Source: Sphingobacteriaceae bacterium UBA2059
GTDB taxonomy: Bacteria; Bacteroidota; Bacteroidia; Sphingobacteriales; Sphingobacteriaceae
Direction: 5' to 3'
NCBI GenBank assembly: GCA_002332615.1
Contig: DDAL01000021.1
Coordinates: 14,185 to 55,974 of the forward strand
Length of the DNA: 41,790 nucleotides
The notes below the pieces were generated by a model. It did not search any database and was not told where the DNA came from. It saw only the letters and a program-made list of their open reading frames with translations. Of the stretch, positions 1 to 8,552 are shown piece by piece. Within the stretch, counting starts at the first letter, position 1; each line of letters starts with the position of its first letter. The translations under genes were made by a program, and so were the position numbers.

Positions 1-1
1 A

Positions 2-445
2 ACAGAGCTTTCGCAAAAAGTTGCCCGTGTGCACGGCGCCACTCATCCCGAGCTGGTGCAGGTTGCCGATGTATTTGGTCATATTGCCGCCGATCTGAGC
101 ATGCACCTGCAAAAAGAAGAAAACATCCTGTTCCCTTACATAAAACAAATGATTGGCGCCCAAAAAAACGGAGCAAGCCTGAACCAGCCTCATTTTGGCC
201 AGGTAGCCAATCCTATACAGGTAATGGAAGCTGAACATGAGGGTGCTGGCGAAGATCTTTCTGAGATAAGAAAGCTTACCCGCGACTATCAGCTGCCTGC
301 GGATGCATGCACTTCCTACCGGATACTTTTGCAAAAGCTGGAAGAGTTTGAAAATGACTTGCATCAGCACATTCACCTTGAAAATAATATTCTTTTCCCT
401 AAGTCGGTAGAGCTTGAAGAACAATTAAGGAGCAGCCTCGCTTAG
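2..445 (+). CDS. ric: RIC (ScdA/YtfE) iron-sulfur cluster repair di-iron protein, 5'-partial
   Basis: The reading frame is open from base 2, so the gene begins left of the window; the GTG at 29 is internal, because the residues before it (TELSQKVAR) also fit the family. RIC proteins are cytoplasmic di-iron hemerythrin-fold proteins that help restore Fe-S clusters damaged by nitric oxide or peroxide. Only the C-terminal hemerythrin domain is visible. Its histidine/glutamate ligand pattern is present: VHGATHPEL, MHLQKEENILFPYI, MEAEHEGAG and LHQHIHLENNILFP. The N-terminal ScdA_N (DUF542) part is not seen. It is followed by a strong hairpin and then by hemerythrin, DUF2249, NnrS-like and MIP18 genes on the same strand, which fits a nitrosative-stress role. 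Confidence 0.9.
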   Translation, partial: TELSQKVARVHGATHPELVQVADVFGHIAADLSMHLQKEENILFPYIKQMIGAQKNGASLNQPHFGQVANPIQVMEAEHEGAGEDLSEIRKLTRDYQLPADACTSYRILLQKLEEFENDLHQHIHLENNILFPKSVELEEQLRSSLA

Positions 446-456
446 TACTATAGAAT

Positions 457-501
457 CACAGTGCCAGACCGGCCTTCTTACGAAGCCGGTCTGGCACTGT
501 G
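457..501 (+). terminator. perfect 17-bp hairpin, terminator-like
   Basis: The arms CACAGTGCCAGACCGGC (457-473) and GCCGGTCTGGCACTGTG (485-501) are exact reverse complements around an 11-nt loop. It begins 12 bases after the ric stop codon. No T-run follows, so it is not a classic intrinsic terminator. It may instead be an attenuator or an mRNA-stabilising stem between ric and the next gene. Confidence 0.6.
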
Positions 502-568
502 TAAACATTCAGCGTAAAATTTCGACCGGCAAACATTATCACTGCCCTTGTCAAGCCTTTTAAATACT

Positions 569-1036
569 ATGAAGAGAAACATTAATTTACAGGAGCTTTC
601 CAAAGATCATCATCAGGGTTTACTCTTATGCTGGAAGATACGTCAGGGAATAAAACGAACGATCGAAACCGACAGAATTGCGGCGTATTGCCGCTATTTT
701 TTTGACAATCATCTTCTTTCCCACTTCAAAGAGGAAGAGGAGCACGTTTTTGCCTGTATGCCCGACACAAACCCGTTAAAGCGGCAAGTCCTTAGCGAGC
801 ACCAGGAGCTGAGACAGGCATTCAAGGCACTTTCTGCAAAGCAATCCGTCGAAAACTTGCTCAGTCTGGCCAATCTGCTGGAGGCACATATTCGGTTCGA
901 AGAACGCACGTTGTTTCCTCATATGGAGCAAGCCCTTACTGATGAGCAACTGAATAGTATAGGCGTCAAGCTCCGCACCATTCACCAACCTTTTACAGAC
1001 ACGCATGCAGATGAGTTTTGGCAAGCCGGTAATTGA
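569..1036 (+). CDS. hemerythrin-domain protein
   Basis: A 155-residue protein when started at the ATG at 569 (MKRNINLQELSKDHHQG); the frame is open upstream to a TTG at 548, but those extra residues are not family-like. The spaced HxxE/HH motifs of hemerythrin are present: KDHHQG, LLSHFKEEEEHVF, LSEHQELRQ and LLEAHIRFEERTLFPH. Such one-domain proteins bind a non-heme di-iron centre that can sense or bind O2 or NO. The gene lies 123 bp after ric across a hairpin, and its 3' end overlaps the DUF2249 gene by 32 bp, suggesting translational coupling. The cluster supports a link to NO or oxygen stress; the exact ligand cannot be read from sequence. Confidence 0.85.
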   Translation: MKRNINLQELSKDHHQGLLLCWKIRQGIKRTIETDRIAAYCRYFFDNHLLSHFKEEEEHVFACMPDTNPLKRQVLSEHQELRQAFKALSAKQSVENLLSLANLLEAHIRFEERTLFPHMEQALTDEQLNSIGVKLRTIHQPFTDTHADEFWQAGN

Positions 1037-1832
1037 CAGGAACACAAGCATACACGATTTGCTAAAGGCAGATCAGGCGGCAGTTATTACAGCTCTTGTA
1101 AAGCTCAATAAAAACTTTGCCAGGCTCGAAAATCCTCTGCTGAGGAAGATACTTGCAAAAAGGATTACCATTGCAGACGCCTGCAAAATTGCCGGATGCA
1201 GCCTGCACAGCTTCTTTGAAACGATGAGATCCATTGGCTTCCTCTTAAAGGATGAACCCCCTGAGGACGCATCCCGGCAAGCATCGTATGCGCGTCATGA
1301 TACCACTGCTAGTATCGAACTGGATGTACGTCCCATCCTAGCCCTGGACAAAGACCCCCTTAAGCAGATAATGATTAAGACAATGGAGCTAAAGCCCGGC
1401 CAGACCTTAAAAATCATTAACAGCTTCGAACCCCTGCCGCTCATAAACCTCCTATCCAAAAAGGGCTTCGATTCGCATACCGAAGTTATGGATAAAGATA
1501 CGGTATACACCTACTTTTATCTTGCAGAACCGGCAATATATGCAGCTGAGGCGCCCCTCGCTGAAGAACATACAGATGAAGAATCATTCAGCGATCTGCT
1601 TAAACGCTTTGAAGGCAAACTGGATAAAGTGGATGTGCGTGCGCTGGATATGCCTCAGCCGATGGTTACTATTCTGGACCGGCTTGATGTTATGGCTGCC
1701 GGCAATGCTTTATTTGTGCATCATAAAAAGGTACCTGTCTATCTGCTTCCGCAGCTGGAAGAAAAAGGCTTCAAATACAGCATCAGAAAAGAAGACGAAC
1801 ATAACATCTTACTGCTTATATACAAGCCATGA
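1005..1832 (+). CDS. DUF1858 + tandem DUF2249 protein
   Basis: A 275-residue protein. Residues about 15-75 form a small helical DUF1858-like domain (IHDLLKADQAAV, then NPLLRKILAKRITIADACKIAGC). Two DUF2249 domains follow, beginning LDVRPILALDKDPL and VDVRALDMPQPM and ending GFDSHTEV and GFKYSIRKEDEHNI. DUF2249 is a SirA/TusA-like fold often found with hemerythrin and NO-reductase-like genes; its biochemical role is unsettled. The start is ATG 1005 or ATG 1011, both inside the previous gene. The stop codon is fused to the next start as ATGA at 1829-1832, so the genes are very likely one transcript. Together with its neighbours it probably belongs to a nitrosative-stress module. Confidence 0.8.
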   Translation: MQMSFGKPVIDRNTSIHDLLKADQAAVITALVKLNKNFARLENPLLRKILAKRITIADACKIAGCSLHSFFETMRSIGFLLKDEPPEDASRQASYARHDTTASIELDVRPILALDKDPLKQIMIKTMELKPGQTLKIINSFEPLPLINLLSKKGFDSHTEVMDKDTVYTYFYLAEPAIYAAEAPLAEEHTDEESFSDLLKRFEGKLDKVDVRALDMPQPMVTILDRLDVMAAGNALFVHHKKVPVYLLPQLEEKGFKYSIRKEDEHNILLLIYKP

Positions 1833-3121
1833 ATACGTTCAGAAAACAGGCACCTGCCTTATACCCCATTGTGTTAAGCCATTACCTGGCATCAGGCTTT
1901 TGCTTTGTAGTTCTTTCGGCTATGCTTTTATGCGCAGCAGGTAGCCTGCACGACCATTATTTCCAGCCACAATTACTGGCAATAACCCATATGGCAGCGC
2001 TTGGCTGGGCAACTCTCATAATATTTGGTGCAGCCTATCAGCTTATACCCGTTGTGTTTGAAACCGATCTTTACAGCTTTAGACTACCCTGGCTAAGCTT
2101 TGCATGCTTTATACCCGGTCTTATATTGCTTGTGTATTCTTTTTGGTTGTTTGACACTGGTCTATACATGCAAGCCGGCGGGCTTTTGGTGCTCCTGGCC
2201 ATACTTATTTTTTGCTATGTTGTATTTCGTACCGCCGCCCGGTCTGCAAACAGAAGCATACAGCACGACTATATTCTGACTGCCTGTATATGGCTTGCCT
2301 CGACGGCTGTGATGGGTGTATTGCTGGTGTTTAATTTCAGTTATGCTTTCTTGCCTAAGGATCACCTTCATTTTCTTAAACTTCATGCCCACATGGGGCT
2401 TTCCGGATGGTTCCTCCTGCTTATAATAGGCGTAAGCTCAAAGCTTATTCCCATGTTCATTGTTTCGAGAGATTTGAAGAATAGTTTGTTGGTGTGGGCC
2501 TACTACCTGACAAACGCTTCGCTGCTGCTTTTTCTTGCAGATACTTACCTTAACGGCATCAATGTAAAAACGTACTTTATTGCCGGCTTAAGCATGTTTG
2601 CATTGGCAGCTTACATAGCATATGTTTACAGGTGCTTTAAATCGAGAGTGAAAAAGAAGCTGGACCTGCCCATTGTCAATACGCTTATCTCCATTGCCAT
2701 GCTTGCTGTAGCGATGCTTGTACTGCCGCTCATTATTTACTTTCATTTAAAAGCCGACCCGCGTAGCGTGCAGTACAGCACCTTGTATGGTTCGCTTTTG
2801 CTTATAGGCTGGCTAAGCTCCATCATTTGCGGACAAACATTTAAGACCCTTCCGTTTATAGTATGGATAAACAGGTATGAACATCTGGCCGGTAAAGCCA
2901 GGATACCGCTGCCTGCAGAGCTGTACAAAGAGAACCTATTGAAGCTTCAAACCTTATTCTTCATCCTGTTTGGCCTCACCTTTTTTGCAGGGCTGTTCTT
3001 TAAGAACCCTATCCTTACCTATACCGGCGCGGCCTGTCTGCTGGCAAGTGCGCTGCTCTATATGCTAAACCTTTGTTATCTTATTTTTTCAAAAACACAA
3101 ACCAGTCATGACAGACTTTGA
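1829..3121 (+). CDS. NnrS / heme-copper-oxidase-subunit-I-like membrane protein
   Basis: A 430-residue polytopic inner-membrane protein with about 12 hydrophobic helices. Histidines occur where haem-copper oxidase or NnrS proteins have them, in THMAALGW (near residue 52) and LHAHMGLSGW (near residue 188). In Bacteroidota, single-gene proteins like this are commonly annotated as cytochrome c oxidase subunit I-like or NnrS-like and sit beside ric, DUF2249 and DUF59 genes. NnrS proteins protect against NO stress and bind haem and copper. I see no separate NorC cytochrome partner, so NO-reductase activity is not established. The gene starts in an ATGA overlap with the DUF2249 gene and its end overlaps the MIP18 gene by 14 bp. 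Confidence 0.7.
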   Translation: MNTFRKQAPALYPIVLSHYLASGFCFVVLSAMLLCAAGSLHDHYFQPQLLAITHMAALGWATLIIFGAAYQLIPVVFETDLYSFRLPWLSFACFIPGLILLVYSFWLFDTGLYMQAGGLLVLLAILIFCYVVFRTAARSANRSIQHDYILTACIWLASTAVMGVLLVFNFSYAFLPKDHLHFLKLHAHMGLSGWFLLLIIGVSSKLIPMFIVSRDLKNSLLVWAYYLTNASLLLFLADTYLNGINVKTYFIAGLSMFALAAYIAYVYRCFKSRVKKKLDLPIVNTLISIAMLAVAMLVLPLIIYFHLKADPRSVQYSTLYGSLLLIGWLSSIICGQTFKTLPFIVWINRYEHLAGKARIPLPAELYKENLLKLQTLFFILFGLTFFAGLFFKNPILTYTGAACLLASALLYMLNLCYLIFSKTQTSHDRL

Positions 3122-3440
3122 CATTACCAATGCCGACACTTTTCTAAGCGCCGAAGTTATGGAGTCCTTGCGTAGCGTGATCGACCCCGAACTGAATATT
3201 AATATAGTAGACCTGGGGCTGGTTTATAGGGCAGATGCCAGCGAGGCTGATAAAACTATAACCGCAGACATGACGCTTTCTACCAGATACTGCCCCATGG
3301 GCAATGCTATCTTAGCAGCAGCAGAAAACTGTCTTAAGCAGCACTATAAGGAATACTCCATACAGGTTAACCTTGTATGGGAGCCGCAATGGACTCCGGA
3401 TCGCATTACGCCGGAAGGGCTCAAGCAACTTGGCCGGTAG
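3108..3440 (+). CDS. MIP18 (DUF59) family Fe-S cluster assembly factor
   Basis: A 110-residue protein covering one DUF59 domain. The family opening SVIDPELNINIVDLGLVY is clear, followed by the conserved cysteine loop TRYCPMGN and by WEPQWTPDRITPEG near the end. MIP18/SufT/PaaD-like proteins assist maturation of Fe-S proteins in the cytoplasm. It overlaps the membrane-protein gene by 14 bp and ends the + strand cluster, so it is probably the last cistron. Beside RIC it fits Fe-S repair after NO damage; the target apoprotein is unknown. PaaD itself is less likely because no phenylacetate genes are present. Confidence 0.88.
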   Translation: MTDFDITNADTFLSAEVMESLRSVIDPELNINIVDLGLVYRADASEADKTITADMTLSTRYCPMGNAILAAAENCLKQHYKEYSIQVNLVWEPQWTPDRITPEGLKQLGR

Positions 3441-3684
3441 CAGGTCAACGGGTTGTAAACCCCATCAGTATAAACCCGGTACTGAACCGACCTTGCTACG
3501 GGATGTGTACAGCCTGCGCGAAGGATACATGCGCTATGCTGCCACTAGAAACATGGACACATCATGGGTACATCATGGCTTCATTACGGATGTATGCCGA
3601 GCCTGACACGAAGCACCTATTCAGTTTTTATACCTGTAAGGACTGGTTGTATCACTAAAACCATGTGGGATAGCTTGAAGAGCA
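3441..3684. other. convergent intergenic region
   Basis: This 244-bp gap separates the ends of two converging transcripts. A small stem (GGGTT-GTA-AACCC near 3448-3460) directly follows the MIP18 stop and may help termination. ACATCATGG occurs twice close together near 3560-3580. The open frames here have no family-like content and are taken as chance. Confidence 0.4.
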
Positions 3685-4383
3685 TTAAAGCGTGAGGAAA
3701 GCTTCGCTCGTTTCATCCTTCGAATTGTATAAGTCAATCAGGCTGTCGGCAAGCTGCTCCGCACGGTGTATGATAAGCTCTCCGGCCGGAGTGTAGGCAG
3801 GATTGGTATGATCTATGTATATATGGTGGTAGTCGATGTCCCATTTCTTCGCCTCCCGGGCAAGCACCTTAGTCATTTCTATTCGCGATGCCAGAAGCAC
3901 ATTCTTTAGGGATGAGTTATCTTTTTTAAGCGCGTCGGCAGTGCTGCTCAGGCTTAAAAAGCAACCCTTTCGCTCAGGTTTCATGGTTTCGAGCACCGTA
4001 CGGGCAAATATAAAACTGCTGGAAAGCGTAGCACCAACAACCGTTTCCCAATCATCATACTGCATATCCAGCAGGCAGCGTGAGCGCAGTTTGTTACCAA
4101 AAAACTGAAGCGCCAGGTCAATGGGGCCAAACTCTTCAATGATATTTTCTACCAGGTCGGCCATTTTTGCATAATCATAATCATCCACCAGTTCGGTAAC
4201 CAGTCGTCCCGCCAGCTCTTTGCCCACACACTTATGAAGCTCAACAACTTCGTCAAAGTTCTTAGCGGCCACTATAACAGTTACGTCTTTTTGAAGTAAG
4301 CGGGCCACCAGTTGCCTGGTAAGCCGGCCAGATACACTATTTATAAAAACGATTTTAGCAGTTAATATCTTTTTCATCAGCAT
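3685..4383 (-). CDS. degenerate short-chain dehydrogenase/reductase (SDR)
   Basis: About 232 residues when started at the ATG at 4383 (MLMKKILTAK); a TTG at 4398 inside the preceding gene is less likely. The order of segments follows an SDR Rossmann fold: a start strand KIVFINSVSGRLTRQLV, a middle segment FGPIDLALQFFG, a long helix WETVVGATLSSSFIFARTVLETM, a strand GCFLSLSSTAD, and a final helix SRIEMTKVLAREA. The usual TGxxxGxG cofactor loop, the NAG motif and the YxxxK catalytic pair are all missing, so classical dehydrogenase activity is doubtful. It is the last gene of the efflux operon, 4 bp after the MFS stop. It may be a non-catalytic binding protein or a diverged reductase. Confidence 0.65.
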   Translation of the reverse strand: MLMKKILTAKIVFINSVSGRLTRQLVARLLQKDVTVIVAAKNFDEVVELHKCVGKELAGRLVTELVDDYDYAKMADLVENIIEEFGPIDLALQFFGNKLRSRCLLDMQYDDWETVVGATLSSSFIFARTVLETMKPERKGCFLSLSSTADALKKDNSSLKNVLLASRIEMTKVLAREAKKWDIDYHHIYIDHTNPAYTPAGELIIHRAEQLADSLIDLYNSKDETSEAFLTL

Positions 4384-4387
4384 ATGC

Positions 4388-6028
4388 TTAAGGGGCAACA
4401 GCGGCCATCATTTCTTCTTCTTCTTTACCCGCTTTATTCTTGCGCAGTTTCTTCCTGATCTTAACCCATGGCCTTAAGTTAAGAGATCCAAAGCTGGTTA
4501 ATAACACAAGTATTAATACCAGGAAACCCGCCAGTATTATAAACCCAAAGATTTCCTTTGAGGCAGTTAGAGTAGCCTGCGCTTGCACAGCGGCCCACAT
4601 ACTTTGGGTAGCCAGGGTTTGCGCAGCCTCGGCACTTTGGCCCTGCGAAAGAGCCATTTGCATTACAGGGTTATAGCGCGATGTAAAAAAGGGATCGTTA
4701 GTATCCATACGTTCGGCAATACTTCTTAAATGATGAGCCTGGCCGGTATAAAGAGCAAAAGAATATACAGCACTCCAAAATGCAGGGCCTAAAAATGACC
4801 GGAACAGAATAAGAATAGAAGCGCAGCTTTGCATCTGGGCCATCGACAGCTTTTCGGCTGCATACAAACCAAGAGCTATATAGAGTAAGGTCATGGCCAG
4901 TCCTTTTATAAAGGATGGAAAGAGTAAATAGCGCAACTCTATGATACTGCCAAAAAGAAAGTACAATACAATATGATAGACGATAAACAGTGAAAAGCCG
5001 GTAAATACCAAACCTTTAATCTTTAGCTTTTTTTCAAACCAGAAATAGCACATAATGCCGCCGGCAAGTGCTCCTGCAGCCATCATTAAATTAAGATAAG
5101 CATTTGTTTGCGAACTGTACTTTAGAATACCGGTGGTAAAGGCGCTCTGAATATTGGAAGAAGAAAAGAATGCGCCCATTAGAAAGAAAAAGATAAGCGA
5201 CACATACACGTTCTTTTTCTTAATAACTCCCAAAAGCAGGTAAGGTCTTTTAAGCATAAGCTGGCGGCGGGCAAACCAAAGCGCCAGCAGGGCCGACGTA
5301 AACAAAGCTGCGTTGAAATAAAAGGAGTCGAACCAGCTCAATACTTTTCCGTAGCAGAAAACGAAGTCCACCAACAGCAGGGCTGCGCTCAGTATAACCA
5401 GACTCAGCCAGTCAAATTGATACATGCGCACCGGTTTGGATGCGTAGCAGCTATGACAAAACACAAGCACAAGGAGCATGCAAACCAGCATGAACGGAAT
5501 GGCCAGTGTGTAAACAAGTTGCCAGTTGTGCTGGTAGGCAAGTAAGGAACTGAAATATGCCGAAAGCATGCTCATTCCTATTGAAAGCGGATAAAACACA
5601 GAGTAAAATCTGGAGCGCTCTCCCTGAGGGCTTATAAGGAACATAATAGGCAGTATAACTTCTATCATTCCAAGCATTTTAACTATTCCGGTAAGAAAAC
5701 TTGCAATAATGATCAGTACCGCGTTGTCTGTGCTTGCGCATAGATAACTGAGCAAGATGAGCGCCGTAAAACAGCCAAGCAGCATCGTTTTGCTTTTGTA
5801 CCGTTGCTTGGTGCGCGCAATCAATGGGAATGCCACCATCATACCGATCGGAGCGGCATAGTTAGCCATCATGAAGTCTTCGCTAAGCAGGCCCAGCGTG
5901 CCGGTCATTTCGCTCACGTTGCTTATATAGATGCCATTGATGGTGAGCATCGGAATTGTAAGCACTATGATTAGCAGCAACTGCACAGGGGCAGGCACCC
6001 AATCGTGAAAAAGGCCTCTTTTATACAT
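4388..6028 (-). CDS. MFS drug efflux transporter (DHA2/EmrB-like)
   Basis: A 546-residue inner-membrane transporter with about 14 hydrophobic segments, the usual size and topology of the DHA2 drug:H+ antiporter group. The first helix is PVQLLLIIVLTIPMLTING, and the loop after the second helix carries basic residues (ARTKQRYKSK). It ends in a lysine-rich tail. It follows a HlyD/EmrA-type adaptor by 14 bp and a TolC-type channel one gene earlier, the classic EmrAB-TolC order, so it should push small hydrophobic compounds across both membranes using proton flow. The substrate cannot be inferred. The SDR gene follows 4 bp downstream of its stop. Confidence 0.88.
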   Translation of the reverse strand: MYKRGLFHDWVPAPVQLLLIIVLTIPMLTINGIYISNVSEMTGTLGLLSEDFMMANYAAPIGMMVAFPLIARTKQRYKSKTMLLGCFTALILLSYLCASTDNAVLIIIASFLTGIVKMLGMIEVILPIMFLISPQGERSRFYSVFYPLSIGMSMLSAYFSSLLAYQHNWQLVYTLAIPFMLVCMLLVLVFCHSCYASKPVRMYQFDWLSLVILSAALLLVDFVFCYGKVLSWFDSFYFNAALFTSALLALWFARRQLMLKRPYLLLGVIKKKNVYVSLIFFFLMGAFFSSSNIQSAFTTGILKYSSQTNAYLNLMMAAGALAGGIMCYFWFEKKLKIKGLVFTGFSLFIVYHIVLYFLFGSIIELRYLLFPSFIKGLAMTLLYIALGLYAAEKLSMAQMQSCASILILFRSFLGPAFWSAVYSFALYTGQAHHLRSIAERMDTNDPFFTSRYNPVMQMALSQGQSAEAAQTLATQSMWAAVQAQATLTASKEIFGFIILAGFLVLILVLLTSFGSLNLRPWVKIRKKLRKNKAGKEEEEMMAAVAP

Positions 6029-6042
6029 GGCTCAACCAGACG

Positions 6043-7101
6043 TTAAAGTGACTCAATTTCTGCGTTCATTCCGGCCCGCAGCTTCCCGAGGCTAGCCTCA
6101 TCATTATCGGAGGTAAACTCAATGCGCACCGGGATGCGCTGCTGCACTTTTACGAAATTGCCTGTGGAGTTATCTACTGGTATCGTCGAATATTTTGCGC
6201 CGGTAGCCTGAGAGATAGCGGTGATCTTTCCTTTGTATACTTTATGATTTAAAGCATCGATTGTTACTTTCATCAGCTGCCCTATATGTAAACGTTCAAT
6301 TTGAGTTTCTTTATAATTTGCTACTATCCAGCGCTGCGATCCGCGCACAATAAACAACATCGACTGACCCGGCTGTACAAGCTGGCCTTCCTGGATGGTT
6401 CTGCGTCCTACCACACCATCATAGGGTGCCCTTATTACGGTATAAGATACGTTTAGCCGGGCCATGTCCAGGGCGGCCTTTGCTCGTTTTATTTCGGCCT
6501 CATTCATACCAATGCGATTTCCGGCTTCTACAGCCGACAGCGCTGCTGACTGCCTTTGCTTAAGCAGGGCATCAAACTGCGCTTTCATGGCATCGTACTC
6601 GGTTTTAACCTGCTCAAACTGCTGGCGGGTTACCACATCGTCCTGCAACAGGTTTACATACCTTTTAAAGTTATTTTCTGCATTCCACAGCCGCGCCCGG
6701 GCAGCTGCAATGTTAGCGTCGGACACGCCAATATTGTTTTTTACGGTATTGACTCCGGAATAGCTTAATTTTTCAGCAGCCCTTGCATTAATATAAGCCG
6801 CCTCGGCCTGTTCCTGGGCAATTTTTAGTTCACGATCGTCAATAACAATCAGGGTATCGCCTTTTTTAACCGGCTGGTGATCGGTAAAACTAATGGTTTT
6901 TATGTATCCTCCTACCCGCGTATTAACGGGTGCTATGTACTCTTCAACCTGGGCATCGTTGGTGTATTCAGACTTGTTGAGTTTAAAGTACACTTTAATT
7001 CCCCATCCTATCCCCACCACTATACCCGCAATGAGCAGAGTATTTATGAGTATAATATTGTTTTTTGTAAGGCCTTTATTTTTCTGCTTATGGTTTGACA
7101 T
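6043..7101 (-). CDS. HlyD/EmrA-family membrane fusion (periplasmic adaptor) protein
   Basis: A 352-residue protein with one N-terminal membrane anchor (about residues 15-38), then the EmrA-like opening YTNDAQVEEYIAPVNTRVGGYI. A biotinyl-lipoyl half-domain follows (VKKGDTLIVIDDREL), then a long alpha-helical hairpin rich in Ala/Gln (residues about 95-215), the second lipoyl half (VIRAPYDGVVGRRTIQEGQLV), and beta-barrel parts ending AGMNAEIESL. It links the inner-membrane MFS pump to the TolC channel across the periplasm. It sits 11 bp after tolC and 14 bp before the MFS gene, so the three are one operon. Confidence 0.92.
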   Translation of the reverse strand: MSNHKQKNKGLTKNNIILINTLLIAGIVVGIGWGIKVYFKLNKSEYTNDAQVEEYIAPVNTRVGGYIKTISFTDHQPVKKGDTLIVIDDRELKIAQEQAEAAYINARAAEKLSYSGVNTVKNNIGVSDANIAAARARLWNAENNFKRYVNLLQDDVVTRQQFEQVKTEYDAMKAQFDALLKQRQSAALSAVEAGNRIGMNEAEIKRAKAALDMARLNVSYTVIRAPYDGVVGRRTIQEGQLVQPGQSMLFIVRGSQRWIVANYKETQIERLHIGQLMKVTIDALNHKVYKGKITAISQATGAKYSTIPVDNSTGNFVKVQQRIPVRIEFTSDNDEASLGKLRAGMNAEIESL

Positions 7102-7112
7102 AGTGTGCTTAT

Positions 7113-8432
7113 TTACAAGGTGCCTGTTGCCCTTTTAAGTTGATAATAGGTATAGATAATGGTCGATTCGGCATTTTTTTGCTGCAGTTCGGCTTCGAGC
7201 TTTGCATTAGTTGCATCGAGCAGGTCGGCCAGGATGGCCATTTGATTAAGGTATTTCTTTTCAACGATCCTGAAGTTTTCGCGTGCCAGCTGCACGCTTT
7301 TCTGCGCGTTGGCCAGCACTTGTTTCGATTCCCGGTGCTTGATAAAAGCTGTTTTTACATTGAGCTCCACCGTTTGTTCCTGTACATTCAGCGCCTGCCG
7401 TTGCTGTTCGAGCTGGGTTTTTGCGAGTTGAATATTTTTTGGGGCATTATACAAAGAGGCTATATTGTAAGAAAGACCCAGCCCGGCCTGCCAGCCATTG
7501 CTATACATATCGCGCGCCGGAGACACGGTGGTAAGAGGCCTGGTAAGCGAATTGCCGGCGCTTAAGCTTAGAGCAGGAAGGCGGTCGGCACGGGCTGCCT
7601 GTACTCCCTTCTCTGCCACCTTTACGTTTAGCCTTGAGGATTGCAGGTCAGGATAGCTTATCATCGCTGTTTCCATTGCTTTATCTAACCCTTCTGTTTC
7701 GTCTTTACTTAAAAGCGACGTACTGTCGGGCAGTATGACGGTATTGCGCGTAAAGCCCAGCGCTATATCCAGCTGCTGGGTCAATATGGCTATGTTGTTT
7801 TCTATTTGCTGCACGGCTGTCTGCAAGCCGGTTATCAAAAGTTCGTTGCGTATTATATCATTACGGGTTACCATACCTTCTTTATACATGCGGCTTATAT
7901 TGGCAATGCGCACTCGGGCCAGTTCGATGTTGCGGCGGTACACGTCGCGCTGATTGTAAAGTCTGTAAAGTTCGAAGTAATTGCCGGCAAGCAGCAACTT
8001 AATGTCCATCGCATTGCGCTGGTAACTGAGCGTTGCAAGCTGCTCCTGTAAGGTTGCAATGGCTATAGAATTACTGATAGCCCCCCCCTTAAATAAAAGC
8101 TGACTGGCCTGCAAGGATAGCGAGTTGCCAAAATGAGGCATGGAAACTTTGACTTTATTTCCGAAGCTCTTATCGTAAACAACAGCATCGCCCAGGTAAG
8201 ACGCCGTTACTGATGCGCTAAGGTTTGGATTCCTCAGAGTTCTGGCTACCTCCGTACGCTCCCTGGCTATATCTATACCCAACCTTGCGGCTTTGAGTTG
8301 CAAATTACTGTCGGCAGCTATACGGAACACATCTTCCACAGACATTCGCCTGTAAACGGTGTCCTGCGCCCGGGAGGAAGTGTACCACAAGAGGGAAACG
8401 GAAACACAAATAAGTAAACTAATTCTTTTCAT
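7113..8432 (-). CDS. TolC-family outer-membrane efflux channel
   Basis: About 439 residues from the ATG at 8432; the TTG at 8447 would only add five residues before the signal peptide (MKRISLLICVSVSLLWYTSSRAQ). The mature protein shows the two-fold repeated long coiled-coil helices of TolC (residues about 45-220 and 240-435), for instance DIARERTEVARTLRNPNLSA and EQTVELNVKTAFIKHRESKQ. It forms the outer-membrane exit duct of the pump encoded by the next two genes. It is first in the pump operon, 120 bp after the AraC-regulator stop, so a promoter controlled by that regulator may lie in 8433-8552. Confidence 0.92.
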   Translation of the reverse strand: MKRISLLICVSVSLLWYTSSRAQDTVYRRMSVEDVFRIAADSNLQLKAARLGIDIARERTEVARTLRNPNLSASVTASYLGDAVVYDKSFGNKVKVSMPHFGNSLSLQASQLLFKGGAISNSIAIATLQEQLATLSYQRNAMDIKLLLAGNYFELYRLYNQRDVYRRNIELARVRIANISRMYKEGMVTRNDIIRNELLITGLQTAVQQIENNIAILTQQLDIALGFTRNTVILPDSTSLLSKDETEGLDKAMETAMISYPDLQSSRLNVKVAEKGVQAARADRLPALSLSAGNSLTRPLTTVSPARDMYSNGWQAGLGLSYNIASLYNAPKNIQLAKTQLEQQRQALNVQEQTVELNVKTAFIKHRESKQVLANAQKSVQLARENFRIVEKKYLNQMAILADLLDATNAKLEAELQQKNAESTIIYTYYQLKRATGTL

Positions 8433-8552
8433 ATTACACTGCTGCAAAGACGCGAGGTCATTCTAAATCAGCCGTGCAAATATCAATCACCAGAGCCCGC
8501 CTGCGAATGTCTTTAAGGTGGAACAATATGTCTGGATGTAGTATTTTATATA

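Noticed and set aside
1522..1944. 140-codon frame inside the DUF2249 and NnrS-like genes
   Set aside because: A shadow of two well-supported genes in another frame.
3377..3658. 93-codon + strand frame overlapping the MIP18 gene end
   Set aside because: It begins inside the MIP18 gene in another frame, and nothing in its content resembles a known protein.
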